The notes beneath the pieces were generated by a model. The model was not told the origin of the DNA. It did not search any database and saw nothing but the letters and a program-made list of their open reading frames with translations. DNA of 34,622 nucleotides, taken from assembly GCA_902801165.1 (NCBI GenBank), contig CADCHI010000027.1:1-34622 (forward strand), given 5' to 3'. This DNA comes from an uncultured Eubacteriales bacterium. Lineage in GTDB: Bacteria > Bacillota > Clostridia > Christensenellales > Aristaeellaceae. Below are positions 25,689 to 34,518 of this stretch, piece by piece; positions within the stretch are counted from its first letter, which is position 1, and every line of letters begins with the position of its first letter. The position numbers and the translations under genes are program-made.

Positions 25689-25734
25689 TCACTTTCATGG
25701 CGCGTGTACGTTGATTTTTTGGTTTATGACGCGC

Positions 25735-27096
25735 TCAGATGTGGATCAGGCCGAAGGCGTCCAGCATGGAGCTGACGAGTATGACCGCCAGCAGGGCCAG
25801 CGCCAGGTACCGGATCACGAAGCGGAACACGCCCCGGCGCTTGAACGCCGAGGAGGCGGCGATCTCGTCCTCCAGCCGCTTCAGCCCCACCACCTTCAGC
25901 ACCAGCAGGCAGGTGGCCGCCGCGGCGACGGGCATCATCACGGAGTTGGTTAAAAAGTCGAAGAAGCTGAGGATGTCCATGCCCAGGGGCTTGACGCGGC
26001 CCAGCAGGTTGAAGCCCAGGCAGGACAGCGTGCCCAGCGCCACCAGCAGCGCGCTCAGCAGCGCGGCGGACTTCCTGCGGGACAGGCCCAGCTCGTCCTC
26101 GAAGGTGGAGCACACGCTCTCCGCCAGGGAGACGGAGCTGGTCAGCGCCGCCATCAGCACCAGCAGGAAGAACAGCGTGCCGACCCAGGCCCCGCCCATG
26201 CTCTCGAACACCCGGGGCAGCGTGACGAACATCAGCGCCGGCCCCTTGTTCAGCGCGGCGGGGTCGCCGCCGGAGAAGGCGAACACCGCGGGAATGACCA
26301 TCAGGCCCGCCAGCACCGCGATGGCCGTGTCGAAGATCTCCACCTGCACGGTGGTGCCTTCGATGTCCACGTCCCGGCCGGTGTAGCTGCCGAAGGTGAT
26401 CAGTATGCCCATGGCGATGGACAGGGAGTAGAACATCTGCCCCAGGGCCGACACCAGCGTCATCAGCGAGAAGTGGCGCAGGTCGGGCACCAGGAAGTAG
26501 CGCACGCCCGCCATCGCGCCGGGGCGGGTGACGGAATAGCCCACCACCACCAGCGTCAGCAGCGCCAGAATCGGCATCATCACCTTGGAGACCTTCTCGA
26601 TGCCGTTGCGCACGCCGCCGAAGATGACCAGCATGGTCATGGCCGCGAAGGCGACAAAGCACAGCTCCATGGCCAGCGGGCTGCCCAGGAAGGCGTCGAA
26701 GGTGCCGTCGGCGGCCATCTCCACGGCGTGGCCGCTGACGTAGCCCCACAGGTAGCGGCACACCCAGCCGCCGATGACGGAATAGTAGGGCACGATCAAC
26801 AGCGGTATGATGGCGTTGATCCAGCCGCCCGCCCGCACGGATTTCTTCCCGCTGAAGGACGCGAACGCGCCGACGGGGCTCTTGCGGGTCATGCGGCCCA
26901 GCGCGGTCTCGGCCATGATCATGGCGTAGCCAAAGGTGAGGGCCAGCACGATGTAGACCAGCAGGAAGGCCCCGCCGCCGTACTTTGCCGCCAGATAGGG
27001 AAAGCGCCAGATGTTGCCCAGGCCCACCGCCGAGCCCGCCGCCGCCAGGACGTAGCCCAGCTTGCCGGAAAAACTGCCTCGTTTGCCGTTGTGCAT
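25735..27096 (-). CDS. Neurotransmitter:sodium symporter (NSS/SNF family) transporter
   Basis: 453 residues with about 11-12 transmembrane helices. Helix 1 carries the LeuT-type signature AAAGSAVGLGNIWRFPYL, then KYGGGAFLLVY in helix 2, and FFLLVLMAALTSSVSLAESV, which is the Na+-binding helix 8 region. NSS proteins bring in amino acids (Leu, Trp, Tyr or Ala in characterised bacteria) with sodium; the substrate is not readable. The start at MHNGKRGSFSGKLGYVLA was chosen because AAAGGAG lies upstream and family members begin there; the longer frame starts in the 5' leader. Bacterial NSS members usually have 11 or 12 helices. Confidence 0.95.
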   Translation of the reverse strand: MHNGKRGSFSGKLGYVLAAAGSAVGLGNIWRFPYLAAKYGGGAFLLVYIVLALTFGYAMIMAETALGRMTRKSPVGAFASFSGKKSVRAGGWINAIIPLLIVPYYSVIGGWVCRYLWGYVSGHAVEMAADGTFDAFLGSPLAMELCFVAFAAMTMLVIFGGVRNGIEKVSKVMMPILALLTLVVVGYSVTRPGAMAGVRYFLVPDLRHFSLMTLVSALGQMFYSLSIAMGILITFGSYTGRDVDIEGTTVQVEIFDTAIAVLAGLMVIPAVFAFSGGDPAALNKGPALMFVTLPRVFESMGGAWVGTLFFLLVLMAALTSSVSLAESVCSTFEDELGLSRRKSAALLSALLVALGTLSCLGFNLLGRVKPLGMDILSFFDFLTNSVMMPVAAAATCLLVLKVVGLKRLEDEIAASSAFKRRGVFRFVIRYLALALLAVILVSSMLDAFGLIHI

Positions 27097-27268
27097 CGGT
27101 TCTGCTCCTTTGCGCCGCCCGGGAGCGGCGTTGTTTGGAATTGTACATGATTGGAAAACGGAACGCTTTCCGGGTCGGCGGGTTTTGAAGGAACGCACCG
27201 ACAATCATTGTCAAATGAAAGGCCGGGAACGGGTCGAGCCCGGGCCTTTCGCACAGACCATTATACCA
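27097..27268 (-). promoter_or_regulatory. Leader and promoter of the NSS transporter
   Basis: On the minus strand an extended -10 (TGG TATAAT, 27260-27268) without a clear -35 gives a leader of about 155 nt. The leader begins with a hairpin (arms AAAGGCCCGGG and CCCGGCCTTT, 27218-27249). A 13-bp palindrome GACAAT-N-ATTGTC follows at 27200-27212, and a small GCCGC/GCGGC stem lies near the start codon. It lacks the glycine riboswitch core. The palindrome looks like a regulator site, and its 7-1-7 form recalls Fur-family boxes, but it would lie downstream of the transcription start. Confidence 0.45.
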
Positions 27269-27360
27269 ATTGGGCCGAGGGACGATAAACCATGAATGGG
27301 TAAAGATATGGGGGAGGCTGGAGTCTGGCCATGCTTGCCGTGAATTCAATAAAACACCGC

Positions 27361-27538
27361 CGGGAGGCCGTTGTTTGGCCGACCCGGCGGGTAAGTGTGC
27401 GCGGCAGCAAGAGGGGTCCGGGGCCCTGCCCCGGCGGGAGGCCGTTGTTTGGCCGACCCGGCGGGAGAGTGTGCGCGGCAGCAAGAGGGGTCCGGGGTGA
27501 TACCCCGGTGGGGTCCGGGGCACAGCCCCGGTTATCCC
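27361..27538. repeat. Tandem 74-bp repeat, two copies plus a partial hairpin
   Basis: The units begin with CGGGAGGCCGTTGTTTGGCC at 27361 and 27435 and run about 63 bp each, differing at a few bases, separated by an 11-bp spacer. After the second copy is a short hairpin CCGGGG-CACAG-CCCCGG near 27516-27532, and a related GGTCCGGGGCCCTGCCCCGG lies at the junction. The repeat ends against the stop codon of yifB. No gene is present. Confidence 0.8.
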
Positions 27539-29061
27539 CAATACTTTCGATCCAGCGTCCTGTACTGTACCGCCTCGGCGATCTGGGCCTCCTCGATCTG
27601 CTCGAAGCCGTCCAGGTCGGCGATGGTGCGGGCGACCTTCAGGATGCGGGTGTAGGCGCGGTTGGACAGCTTCAAGCGCTCGGTGGAGGCCAGCAGCAGC
27701 TCCTGGGCGCCCTTCGCCATGCGGCAGGCCGCGGCCAGGGTGCGGGCGTTCAGCTCGGCGTTGCAGTGGATGCCGGTGCCCTCGTAGCGGGCACGCTGCA
27801 CCTCCCGGGCCTCCTCCACCCGGGCGCGGATGTGGGCGCTGTCCTCGGAGAGGGTCGTCTCGGAGAGCTTCTCGGCGGGGATGGACTCCACCTCGATGTG
27901 CATGTCGATGCGGTCCAGCAGGGGCCCGGAGATGCGGTTCAGGTAGCGGCGGATCTCCGCCGGGGTGCAGCGGCACTGGCGGGTGCGGCTGCCCAGGTTG
28001 CCGCAGGGGCAGGGGTTCATGGAGCAGACCAGTATGAACCGGGAGGGATAGGTGCTCTGGGCGTTCACCCGGGTGATGGTCACGAAGCCGTCCTCCATGG
28101 GCTGGCGCAGGGCCTCCAGCACGTCCCGGCGGTACTCCGGCAGCTCGTCCAGGAACAGCACGCCGTTGTGGGCCTTGCTGATCTCCCCGGGCAGGGCGTT
28201 GGGGCCGCCGCCCACCAGCGAGGCGTGGCTGGCGGTGTGGTGGGGCGAGCGGAAGGGCCGCTCGGTGAGCAGGCCGCTGGGCGGCACGATGCCCGCCGCC
28301 GAGTGGATGCGGGTGGTCTCCAGGGCCTCCTCGAAGGTCATGTCCGGCAGGATCGTGGGCATGCAGCGGGCCATCAGCGTCTTGCCGGAGCCCGGCGTTC
28401 CGATGAGCAGCACGCAATGGCCGCCCGCGGCGGCGATCTCCAGCGCCCGCTTGGCCTTGGCCTGGCCCTTCACGTGGCAGAAGTCCTCCGCGTACTGCCG
28501 GCGGCTGATCAGCGTCTGGTAGTCCACCGGGCGGATGGGCTCCACGGGCAGCTCGCCCGTCAGGTGGCGCACCGCCTCGCCCAGCGAGGCCACCGGGAAG
28601 ATTTCCGCACCCTCGATGCAGCTGACCTCGCCGGCGCAGTCCGCGGGCAGCATGAAGCGGCGTACGCCCCGCTCCATGGCGGAGATGACCATCGGCAGCG
28701 CGCCGCGCACCGGCCGCACCGCACCGTTCAGCGAGAGCTCGCCGAACACGCACAGCCCGCCCAGGGCCTCCTGGTCGATCAGCCCCATGCAGGCCAGCGT
28801 GCCCAGGGCGATGGGCAGGTCAAAGGCCGGGCCCTCCTTCTTCAGGTCGGCGGGGGCCAGGTTCACGATCAGCCGCTCGGCGGGGAACTGGTAGCCGCTG
28901 TTCTTCAGCGCCGCCCGGACCCGCTCCCGGGACTCCTTTACGGAGGCGTCGGGCAGGCCGACGATCTCAAACAGCGGCATGCCGTGGGTCAGGTTCACCT
29001 CCGCGGAGACGGCAAAGCCGTCGATGCCGGAGAGCCCGCAGCTGGAAACGAACGCAAGCAT
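27532..29061 (-). CDS. YifB/ComM-family Mg-chelatase-like AAA+ ATPase
   Basis: 509 residues, full length for the family. The N-terminal ChlI-like fold has FAVSAEVNLTHGMPLFEIVGLPDASVKESRERV-type sequence (hallmark IVGLPD and KESRERV). The AAA+ core has Walker A GTPGSGKTLMARC, the RSPHHTASHASLVGGG segment, Walker B NGVLFLDELPEY, and a zinc-binding MNPCPCGN with later Cys residues. The C-terminal Mg_chelatase_C domain follows. In Haemophilus and Vibrio, ComM is a hexameric helicase that drives branch migration during natural transformation; the same role here, with DprA, is inferred. GAGGAGG precedes the ATG. Confidence 0.96.
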   Translation of the reverse strand: MLAFVSSCGLSGIDGFAVSAEVNLTHGMPLFEIVGLPDASVKESRERVRAALKNSGYQFPAERLIVNLAPADLKKEGPAFDLPIALGTLACMGLIDQEALGGLCVFGELSLNGAVRPVRGALPMVISAMERGVRRFMLPADCAGEVSCIEGAEIFPVASLGEAVRHLTGELPVEPIRPVDYQTLISRRQYAEDFCHVKGQAKAKRALEIAAAGGHCVLLIGTPGSGKTLMARCMPTILPDMTFEEALETTRIHSAAGIVPPSGLLTERPFRSPHHTASHASLVGGGPNALPGEISKAHNGVLFLDELPEYRRDVLEALRQPMEDGFVTITRVNAQSTYPSRFILVCSMNPCPCGNLGSRTRQCRCTPAEIRRYLNRISGPLLDRIDMHIEVESIPAEKLSETTLSEDSAHIRARVEEAREVQRARYEGTGIHCNAELNARTLAAACRMAKGAQELLLASTERLKLSNRAYTRILKVARTIADLDGFEQIEEAQIAEAVQYRTLDRKYWG

Positions 29062-29143
29062 GGTGGTGCCTCCTCGTCTGTGTCCCGCGCGTCAAGCCGG
29101 GAAGGGGATGGGGACTGTTTCAGAATAAACAATACCGCATGAT

Positions 29144-29181
29144 CCGCCCGCAGGCGCCAATCATGGCGCCCTTGCGGCGGG
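29144..29181 (-). repeat. Strong hairpin between the GT-C gene and yifB
   Basis: Forward arms CCGCCCGCAGGCGCC (29144-29158) and GGCGCCCTTGCGGCGGG (29165-29181) pair with one mismatch each and a 6-nt loop. On the minus strand no T-run follows, so it is not a typical intrinsic terminator, but it lies in the 3' region of the GT-C gene and could slow or end transcription. Confidence 0.6.
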
Positions 29182-29242
29182 TTGTGAATCATCGCTCAAT
29201 GATTGCATTGAAAAGCGTTGTTTTGGGATGGCCTTCAGCCTT

Positions 29243-32200
29243 CTAATAGTTGTACCACCTGAACCAGCGCAGGTACTTCGCGTACTCCTTCGAGCAGGGC
29301 AGGCCGCTCTCCAGCGGGTAGAACCCGACGAACAGTACCAGCGCCGTGCCCAACAGCAGTCCGGAGGCCGCGGCAAAGCCCTGGGGGGAACGGCTGCGGA
29401 TCCAGTCCAGCAGCAGCACCGAGGCGATGATGATGAAGGGCACGCTGGCGAAGTAGTGGTAGATGAAGGTGGAGCGGGGCACGATGACCCAGGGCAGGAA
29501 TTGCGACGCGAAGGCGATGACCACCATCACGTAGCGCCGGGGGGCGCGGCGCAGCCAGGCCATGCGCAGGATCACGAAGATCAGCGCGGCCAGGCCGAAC
29601 CACCACACCGCCGGGTTGCCCATGCAGCTGATGGAGGAGATCATGCCGTCGGGCATGTAGCCCGTGCCGGAGTAGTACCACATCGGCCACCAGATCACCG
29701 GCCACTGGTACCAGGGGGAGCGGAAGTAGTGCGTGTCGCCGCCCAGGCCTGCGTGGTAGTTGAAGATGCTCTTTTGCAGCTCGATCACCCGGTTCAGCCA
29801 ATTCGAGGAGAACATGTCGCTCAGGCGGCTCACGCCCTCGGGCCGCAGCTGCCAGTAGTAGCTGAGGTAGTAGATGATCGCCGGGATGATGATGAAGAAC
29901 AGCACGCAGAACAGCAGTGTGGTCACCAGGTTCAGCACGGTCTGGCCGCGATCCCGCAGGTGGCGAGCCTCCCGCAGCCGATGCCACAGCGTCCAGAAGA
30001 ACAGCACGGCCAGGCCGGCGGAGGCGTAGATGCCCACCCACTTGGTGGCCCAGGCGATGCCCATCGTCACGCCGCACAGCCCCAGGGGCACCAGCGTGCG
30101 TGCCAGCGTCTCCCGGTTCCAGCTCATCTGGCAGTAGCGGAACATGAACAGGTACATCAGCATGATCCAGAACACGGCGTAGCTGTCGATGGTGGCGATG
30201 CGCGTCTGGGTGAAGTGCATGGAGTCCAGTGCCATCAGGCACATGGCGATGAAGGACAGCCGGGTGTCCTTGGTCAGCTGCTTCACCAGAAGGTACATCA
30301 GCGGCACCATCAATACGCCCGTCAGCGCGCCCATGAAGCGCCAGCCGAAGGGCGTCATGCCGAACAGCTTGATGCCCAGCATCATCGTCACCTTGCCCAG
30401 CGGCGGGTGGGTCCACTCGTAGGCCGTCATGCCGTGGAGGTGCTCATAGGCGGTGCGGGCGTGGTAGATCTCGTCGAAATAGGTGGAATTCAGATAGCTG
30501 GGCACCGGGGCCACGGCGCTCTGCTCGTCGATCAGCAGCGCGGCGCTGGTGGCACTCTCCGGGTTCTGGCCGCTCTGGCTGACGCCGGATACCGGCAGGG
30601 GCGCGCCGTCTTCGTCCAGGAAGGCGACTTCGTACAGCGTCAGCCCCGCGGACTCGGCGGTGATGCGGACGTATCGGGCGGTCTGCATCGGGTAGTTCTC
30701 GCCGCCCCCGGCGTAGGTCACCCAGGCGGAGCCGTCCTTCGTGGGCAGCGTGGTCCGGTAGAGGGTGGTGCCGTCGTGGTCCATGGGCACGAACCACAGC
30801 CAGCGGAAGATCTCGCCCTGGTTGTACTTGGCCCAGCAGGGCTCGGTCCAGATCTCGCCGTCGTTGGAGAGCTCCACGGTGAAGGTGGTGTTGCAGATGC
30901 CGCCGTAGTAGGTCATCCGCCAGGTTTGAACGTCGCCCAGGTCGAACACCACGGCCTCCTCCGCGCGGCTGGACACCCAGCCGCTCTGAGGCGCCTTGGT
31001 GACGCCCAGGTTGGTGAAGGCCACGGCGCTGTACACCAGCGTCACCGCCGCCATCAGCAGCGCGTCCCTGCGCTTCAGGCCCATGCGATAGTTGGGGGCC
31101 TCGGCCAGCGTGCGCGCGCCGGAGGGGATCTCCTCCCGCTTTGGGGTGCGGGTCATCCAGACCCGGTCGTGGGCGCAGATGTCCACCGCCGTCCAGGCGA
31201 GGAAGCCGGCGTTGACGACGTTCACCAGGGAGACGATGCAGTTGAGCCAGTGCTCGCTGCTCTGCAGGTGGCCGTAGCTGGCGTCCACGATGCCGCCCTG
31301 GAGCACCAGCACCTCGTTCAGGAACAGCGTGGCGGTGAGGGCGACCAGCGAGACCAGCAGGCGGCGGTCCCGCTCGGAGGCGTAGGCCAGCGCCAACAGG
31401 ATCAGCCCGGGGAAGATGTAGCGCTCGTGGATCATCGGGCCGAAGCAGCAGATCAGCACGATCAGCAGGCCGCCGGTCAGGAACAGGCGGCGGGGACGCT
31501 TCGTGCCGATGGCCGTCAGCACCACGCACAGCGCGATGGCGGCGATGAACAGCGCCCAGGCGACATCATAGTAGAAGGGGTTCAAGCTGGCCCTGGCCCA
31601 GTTCAGGCCCAGCGGGTAGTACAGGTTCAGCGCGTTGACGGTGAGGTAGCGGTAGCCCTGCACCGTGCCGGAGTAGAGCTCCACCAGCCAGGCGACGGGG
31701 CGGGTCAGATGCCCGATGAAGCCCTCGGCCTGGCTGAAGGAACAGAGGAATGCCGCGGCGTAGAGCAGGCCCAGGCAGGCGGCCACGCCCCCCGCCAGCT
31801 GCCGCAGCAGCCGGCCGCGGTCCTCACGCTCGGCGCGGACGACGGCGCAGATGGCGGCGCACAGGCCCACCGGGCCGAACAGCAGCGCCTGGGGCTTGAG
31901 CAGCAGGGCGGCTCCGAACCACACCAGCGCCCGGAACCAGCGGCCATCCACGGCTTCCAGCGCGCACAGGGCCAGGGCCAGGGCCAGCAGGGCGTCGATC
32001 TGTCCCCAGGCGGCGGAGTTGGCGATGGCGGCGGGGTTGAAGGCCATCAGCAGGCCCAGAGCGATGGCGGCGCGCTCGGACACGCGGCGGCGGGCCACCC
32101 GCCAGAGCAGCGCGGCCCCGGCGATGTCCGCCAGCATCGGCATCAGTTTCAACAGCGCCAGGTAGGGTCCGGAGCCGGTGGACAGGTTCAACAGCCTGCG

Positions 32201-33352
32201 CAGCGCCCCCACCAGCCACAGCAGCAGCATGTATCCCGGGGGATAGTCGCAGAAGTAGTCCGGGGCGTAGAACTTCGCGGGCCCGACGGCGAACATCCGC
32301 TCGGACCAACCGGTGAAGCAGTTGATGTCCACGCCGTAGCCCGGCACCCGGACGGCGATGAACAGCCGCAGGAACAGGGCGATGGCGAAGCCGTTGAACA
32401 GGATCGCCCGCAGGCGGAACCGCTCCACGGCCTCCGGCTCCCGGCCGCTGAAGCGGTGGGCGAGCACCAGCACGGCGGCCATGGCCGCGACGGCCACGCA
32501 GGCGGCCAGCAGGCTCAGCCATCCCGCCGCGCCGGACAGGGAGCTCGCGCCCAGCAGCCGCACGCCCAGCACGATCAGCCAGCAGGCGGGGATCAACAGC
32601 AGCACGCAGGCGAAGACGGCGGAGGGCCACACGCTCCTGGGAGCGGCGGCCTCGCGGCCGCGCTTGCGGTACAGGGCGAGCACGACCACGACGTAGACGC
32701 AGATGAACAGCAGCCAGGTCTCCGTGGCGCGGGCGGGGGCTTCGTCGCCGTCCTCCGAGGGGGCGGCCTCCGCGGGCTCGCGGAACAGGTCGTAGACGAA
32801 GACCGTGTCAGGCGCCTCGTCCACGCGGACCAGGCTGAGGTTGTCGAAGCTGGCCGCGCCCCGGGAGAGGGTGCCGTAGCCGCCCACTCGGCCGAATACG
32901 GTCAGCTCGGTCTGGTCGGGGCCGGTGCGGCCGTAGAGCTCCACGTACTTCCAGCCGCCGTAGGTTTCAAACAGGGCGTCGGTGTAGACGAACACGTCCT
33001 CCACGGACAGGTTCGCGCCGTAGCCGTCGGTGTCGCAGTCCGTGGCGCGGATCATGCCGGAGAGGCGGTAGATCGAGTCCGGCTCCACGTCCACGGTCTG
33101 GGAGAAGCGGGCGTCGTTGGCGTCCACGTTCACGACGGTGACGCAGCCGCCCTCGTAGCCGTCCTCGTCGGCGTACAGCAGGCTGACGCCGGCGTCGGAC
33201 AGCCACATATCCTTGCGCCAGTGCTCGGGCAGCTCGCCGCTGAGCTGGGAGAAGTCGCCGTTTTGCAGCAGGTTTTCCTCCTCCGCCGCCGCGGCGATGC
33301 CCAGGGACAATATCAGCATGAGCGCCAGGGCGGCGCGAAGCAGTTTTTTCAT
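29243..33352 (-). CDS. Giant membrane glycosyltransferase with two GT-C modules, a CBM-like and a discoidin-like domain
   Basis: 1369 residues. Order: signal peptide 1-23 (ending AAAAEE); CBM-like beta-sandwich about 26-190 (NLLQNGDFSQLSGELPEHW); transmembrane segment near 207-225; first GT-C module about 245-760 with the loop motif GYGVDINCF (Asp near 342) and about ten helices; discoidin-like domain about 790-915 (VVFDLGDVQTWRMTYYGG, ARYVRITAES); second GT-C module about 930-1369, PMT-like (GT39), with TYFDEIYHAR (Asp960-Glu961) and WTHPPLGK (about 980-987). The enzymes use polyprenyl-phosphate sugars to glycosylate extracytoplasmic targets, often Ser/Thr of proteins. Two catalytic modules in one chain are unusual. 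AAGGAG precedes the ATG. Its neighbours are yraN and yifB, which are unrelated. Confidence 0.9.
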   Translation of the reverse strand: MKKLLRAALALMLILSLGIAAAAEEENLLQNGDFSQLSGELPEHWRKDMWLSDAGVSLLYADEDGYEGGCVTVVNVDANDARFSQTVDVEPDSIYRLSGMIRATDCDTDGYGANLSVEDVFVYTDALFETYGGWKYVELYGRTGPDQTELTVFGRVGGYGTLSRGAASFDNLSLVRVDEAPDTVFVYDLFREPAEAAPSEDGDEAPARATETWLLFICVYVVVVLALYRKRGREAAAPRSVWPSAVFACVLLLIPACWLIVLGVRLLGASSLSGAAGWLSLLAACVAVAAMAAVLVLAHRFSGREPEAVERFRLRAILFNGFAIALFLRLFIAVRVPGYGVDINCFTGWSERMFAVGPAKFYAPDYFCDYPPGYMLLLWLVGALRRLLNLSTGSGPYLALLKLMPMLADIAGAALLWRVARRRVSERAAIALGLLMAFNPAAIANSAAWGQIDALLALALALCALEAVDGRWFRALVWFGAALLLKPQALLFGPVGLCAAICAVVRAEREDRGRLLRQLAGGVAACLGLLYAAAFLCSFSQAEGFIGHLTRPVAWLVELYSGTVQGYRYLTVNALNLYYPLGLNWARASLNPFYYDVAWALFIAAIALCVVLTAIGTKRPRRLFLTGGLLIVLICCFGPMIHERYIFPGLILLALAYASERDRRLLVSLVALTATLFLNEVLVLQGGIVDASYGHLQSSEHWLNCIVSLVNVVNAGFLAWTAVDICAHDRVWMTRTPKREEIPSGARTLAEAPNYRMGLKRRDALLMAAVTLVYSAVAFTNLGVTKAPQSGWVSSRAEEAVVFDLGDVQTWRMTYYGGICNTTFTVELSNDGEIWTEPCWAKYNQGEIFRWLWFVPMDHDGTTLYRTTLPTKDGSAWVTYAGGGENYPMQTARYVRITAESAGLTLYEVAFLDEDGAPLPVSGVSQSGQNPESATSAALLIDEQSAVAPVPSYLNSTYFDEIYHARTAYEHLHGMTAYEWTHPPLGKVTMMLGIKLFGMTPFGWRFMGALTGVLMVPLMYLLVKQLTKDTRLSFIAMCLMALDSMHFTQTRIATIDSYAVFWIMLMYLFMFRYCQMSWNRETLARTLVPLGLCGVTMGIAWATKWVGIYASAGLAVLFFWTLWHRLREARHLRDRGQTVLNLVTTLLFCVLFFIIIPAIIYYLSYYWQLRPEGVSRLSDMFSSNWLNRVIELQKSIFNYHAGLGGDTHYFRSPWYQWPVIWWPMWYYSGTGYMPDGMISSISCMGNPAVWWFGLAALIFVILRMAWLRRAPRRYVMVVIAFASQFLPWVIVPRSTFIYHYFASVPFIIIASVLLLDWIRSRSPQGFAAASGLLLGTALVLFVGFYPLESGLPCSKEYAKYLRWFRWYNY

Positions 33353-33435
33353 GAGGGTCTCCTTGGAATCAATAGAAATTCTTGAACCTATATCATTTCC
33401 ACGCGCGGGCGGGGAATTCCTTCAAATGGAATGTG

Positions 33436-33464
33436 AAAAAAGCTTTGCCAGGGGATGGCAAAGC
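33436..33464 (-). terminator. Rho-independent terminator of rnhB-yraN
   Basis: On the minus strand GCTTTGCCA pairs perfectly with TGGCAAAGC (33442-33450 and 33456-33464), 5-nt loop, followed by TTTTTT. It ends the rnhB-yraN unit before the GT-C gene. Confidence 0.92.
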
Positions 33465-33514
33465 ATGGAAAGGATGTATTCTCGCTTGAGCTGCGGCCGT
33501 GTGGGCTTGCCGCG

Positions 33515-33871
33515 TCAATCCAGCCCGGAGGCGTCGAAGGCGTTCTCGATGTGCCGGATGCCGTCGGGCAGGACCTCGATCACGTCGAAGCGGACGGGGA
33601 CGTCCTGTAGGCGGTTCTCCTGGAGGTACAGCAGCGCGGTGCGCAGGATGTGGCCCTGCTTGGCCCGGTCCACGGCCTCCGCCGGACGCCCGTAGCGCAG
33701 GGAGGAGCGGCGCTTGACCTCGACGAACAGCAGCGTGCCGCGCTGTTTGGCGATGATGTCGATCTCCCCGGTGGGACGGCGGAAGTTGCTCTCCAGCACG
33801 CGGATGCCCTTTTGGGCAAGGTAGTCCCGGGCGGCCTGCTCGCCCTCGGCGCCGAAGCCGCGGCGGTTCAC
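33515..33871 (-). CDS. YraN/UPF0102 family nuclease-fold protein
   Basis: 118 residues. Features of the family are the start RRGFGAEGEQAARDYLAQKG, then GEIDIIAKQRGTLLFVEVKRR, and RFDVIEVL. The E/D-x(n)-E-x-K pattern (Asp in EIDII and EVK) is that of a restriction-endonuclease-like fold. Its biochemical activity is not established; the gene is nearly always near rnhB in Firmicutes. It overlaps rnhB by 4 bases (ATGA), so it is translationally coupled, and is followed by a strong terminator. Confidence 0.95.
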   Translation of the reverse strand: MNRRGFGAEGEQAARDYLAQKGIRVLESNFRRPTGEIDIIAKQRGTLLFVEVKRRSSLRYGRPAEAVDRAKQGHILRTALLYLQENRLQDVPVRFDVIEVLPDGIRHIENAFDASGLD

Positions 33872-34518
33872 GGGCGTTCCCCCAGGATGCCGCCGATGAA
33901 GCTGCGCCGGTGCTCGGGGCAGGGGCCGTACTTCTTCAGGGCGGCGATGTGCTCCGCCGTGCCGTAGCCCTTGTTGCGGGCGAAGCCGTACATCGGGTAT
34001 TTGGCGTCCAGCTCCACCATGTAGCGGTCACGGGTGACCTTGGCCACGATGGAGGCCGCGCCGATCATGTAGCTCAGCGCGTCGCCGTGGACGATGGGCC
34101 GGGCCTCGCCGGGGAGGGAGAGCCCCTGCACCGCGTCGATCAGGAACAGCCCGCCCCGAAAGCCCGCCGCGCAGGTCTCCATGGCCCGCTTGGTGGCGTT
34201 CAGGATGTTGATCTCGTCGATGACCTCCGGCCCGATGAAGCATGTCTCGGCATAGTCCGCCGCCGCCAGCAGCAGGGGATAAAGGGCCTCACGGCGCTTC
34301 TCGGAGAGCTTCTTGGAGTCGTCCACCCCCGGCACCAGCCGGTCCTGGGGGATGCATACGCAGGCGGTCACCACCGGCCCGGCCAGCGGGCCGCGGCCCA
34401 CCTCGTCGATGCCGGCGACGCGCAGGCCGTCGGCCCACAGGCTGCGCTCGATCTGCGTCAGCCGGAGCAGCTTTTCCTCGGGGGTCTCCCGCTTCCTGCG
34501 GGGCTTTTCGGTCTGCAT
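33868..34518 (-). CDS. Ribonuclease HII (RnhB)
   Basis: 216 residues. The catalytic pair is Asp38-Glu39 in AGIDEVGRGPLAGPVV; further signatures are VDDSKKLSEKRRE, FLIDAVQGLS (third carboxylate), and SIVAKVTRDR. It cuts the RNA strand of RNA-DNA hybrids and at single ribonucleotides. An N-terminal extension of about 33 basic residues precedes the core. The ATG has AAGGAG at a suitable distance. It is the first gene of a two-gene unit with yraN. Upstream at 34519-34622 lies only a short intergenic region with two small hairpins (one at 34586-34607) and no further gene start is visible. Confidence 0.97.
   Translation of the reverse strand: MQTEKPRRKRETPEEKLLRLTQIERSLWADGLRVAGIDEVGRGPLAGPVVTACVCIPQDRLVPGVDDSKKLSEKRREALYPLLLAAADYAETCFIGPEVIDEINILNATKRAMETCAAGFRGGLFLIDAVQGLSLPGEARPIVHGDALSYMIGAASIVAKVTRDRYMVELDAKYPMYGFARNKGYGTAEHIAALKKYGPCPEHRRSFIGGILGERP

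Noticed and set aside
27097-27268. Glycine riboswitch upstream of the NSS transporter
   Set aside because: No GGAGAG-type core or tandem aptamer pattern is seen; only a hairpin and a short palindrome.
25724-28753. 1009-codon open frame on the minus strand over the NSS and yifB genes
   Set aside because: It runs through two real genes and their intergenic repeat in another frame, and it has Arg/Gly/Pro/Ala-rich composition with no recognisable domain.
29228-33385. 1385-codon open frame on the plus strand opposite the GT-C gene
   Set aside because: It is a mirror of the high-GC coding strand: rich in Gly, His, Val and Gln, with no domain, and the opposite frame has clear domains, signal peptide and ribosome site.
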